NCBI RefSeq assembly: GCF_964340395.1
Contig: NC_135552.1
Location: 19,742,181 to 19,806,180, forward strand
Origin: Glandiceps talaboti
Taxonomy: Eukaryota > Hemichordata > Enteropneusta > Spengelidae
Direction: 5' to 3'
Length of the DNA stretch: 64,000 bases
Part shown: positions 63,909 through 64,000 of the stretch, one piece after another
How positions within the stretch are numbered: the stretch's first letter is position 1
How the letters are laid out: the number at the start of each line of letters is the position of its first letter
Notes under the pieces: generated by a model
Databases searched by the model: none
What the model was told of the DNA's origin: nothing
What the model saw: only the letters and a program-made list of their open reading frames with translations
Position numbers and translations under genes: made by a program

Positions 63909-64000
63909 CATACATACATACATACATACATACACACATGTATACATACATACATGTATACATACATACATACATACATACATACATACATACATACACA
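55466..64000 (+). CDS. Second MALRD1-like gene, inverted duplicate of exons 1-9, 3' part beyond window
   Basis: Nine exons repeat the first nine exons of the minus-strand gene: 55466-55670, 56083-56219, 56557-56667, 60531-60732, 61406-61540, 61956-62081, 62613-62743, 63235-63319, 63722-63847. All lengths (205, 137, 111, 202, 135, 126, 131, 85, 126 nt) equal those of the minus copy and all splice sites are kept. The start ATG follows a stop in the same frame (upstream stretch ending AAAGCGTTTTAG), so it is well fixed. No stop codon or frameshift was found, so the copy appears intact in this window. Substitutions are scattered, for example VVGRTIG for VVERTIG, YYMYGEG for YHMYGEG and ECNFDNDLC for ECDFDYDMC. 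Intron 3 is enlarged by a LINE fragment. Role as for the minus gene: secreted MAM/LDLa protein. Confidence 0.9.
55769..55857. repeat. (AT)n microsatellite in intron 1 of the plus copy
   Basis: An AT tract with one GT break; absent from the corresponding intron of the minus copy. Confidence 0.95.
57007..58740 (-). mobile_element. Internally deleted LINE (CR1/Jockey type) in intron 3 of the plus copy
   Basis: Minus-strand order: endonuclease segment at 58694-58419 ([40 protein letters not shown]); linker ([20 protein letters not shown]); a jump that lost the RT fingers; [31 protein letters not shown] at 57897-57840; then [19 protein letters not shown] near 57150. Several stops and frameshifts. 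The minus gene has no such insert in its matching intron, so it entered after the duplication or was lost from the other copy. Confidence 0.88.
60785..60994. repeat. (CATA)n-(CATG)n-(CATA)n array
   Basis: A tetranucleotide array whose centre (60858-60900) is TGCA-based. It follows exon 4 of the plus copy, after three TAACCC-type telomere-like units (60752-60770). Confidence 0.96.
61406..63319 (+). CDS. Duplicate copy: MAM domain 2
   Basis: Exons 61406-61540 ([20 protein letters not shown]), 61956-62081 ([20 protein letters not shown] ... [11 protein letters not shown]), 62613-62743 ([19 protein letters not shown]), 63235-63319 ([18 protein letters not shown]). Introns between them align in part with those of the minus copy but have diverged more than the exons. 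Confidence 0.9.
63722..63847 (+). CDS. Duplicate copy: LDLa module
   Basis: A 126-nt exon, phase 1-1, encoding [13 protein letters not shown] and [18 protein letters not shown], matching the exon 9 product at 42467-42592 in every motif read. A (CATA)n tract follows at 63880-64000, as in the minus copy. Confidence 0.92.
63880..64000. repeat. (CATA)n microsatellite at the window end
   Basis: A tetranucleotide array interrupted by ACACATGTATA; it runs off the window. Confidence 0.95.

Overview
This is animal nuclear DNA. Most of the window belongs to one very large intron-rich gene on the minus strand. It encodes a secreted-type protein made of repeated MAM domains and LDL-receptor class A (LDLa) modules, the MALRD1/Diet1-like family. 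Evidence: GT-AG exons joined in consistent phases, MAM signatures (CxFE...CxW, FWYHMYG, GDIAIDDI), and LDLa signatures (six Cys, DCxDGSDE). AT-rich DNA, abundant microsatellites, CR1/Jockey-type LINE remnants and a MAM/LDLa expansion suggest a marine invertebrate. I would guess an invertebrate deuterostome such as a hemichordate or amphioxus, but the species is not provable from sequence alone.

Layout. Positions 1-49443 (minus): 57 exons that I placed by hand, starting with a signal-peptide exon at 49443 and leaving the window at the left edge. They encode 16 MAM domains, part of a 17th, and 7 LDLa modules (about 9.1 kb of coding sequence, about 3,000 codons). Every MAM and LDLa module is bounded by phase-1 introns, so modules can be gained or lost without shifting the frame. 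Positions 49560-55330: intergenic DNA with a dispersed repeat and a tRNA-derived SINE. Positions 55466-64000 (plus): a second, divergently transcribed copy of the first nine exons. All nine exon lengths are identical to those of the minus gene, so this is a head-to-head inverted duplication. Its third intron carries a broken LINE.

Main anomalies. (1) An 11.9-kb DNA transposon (9673-21577) sits inside a MAM coding exon. It has a 4-bp target duplication; counting that once restores a 141-nt, phase 1-1 exon with a canonical MAM start. Its terminal inverted repeats are short, but inside them lie two mirror-image arrays of about ten 38-bp units with a palindromic core. It also contains a nested 2.4-kb element and LINE fragments. 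(2) At four separate exons the 3' end of the exon, at three of them together with its 5' splice site, has been tandemly duplicated into the following intron. The largest case (31236-31783) has 14 units of 39 nt; most units carry a splice donor, and use of any of the nearest ones would add 13 in-frame residues to a MAM beta-strand region. These donor-bearing minisatellites are the most unusual feature of the window.

No bacterial genes, CRISPR arrays, rRNA or convincing tRNA genes were seen.
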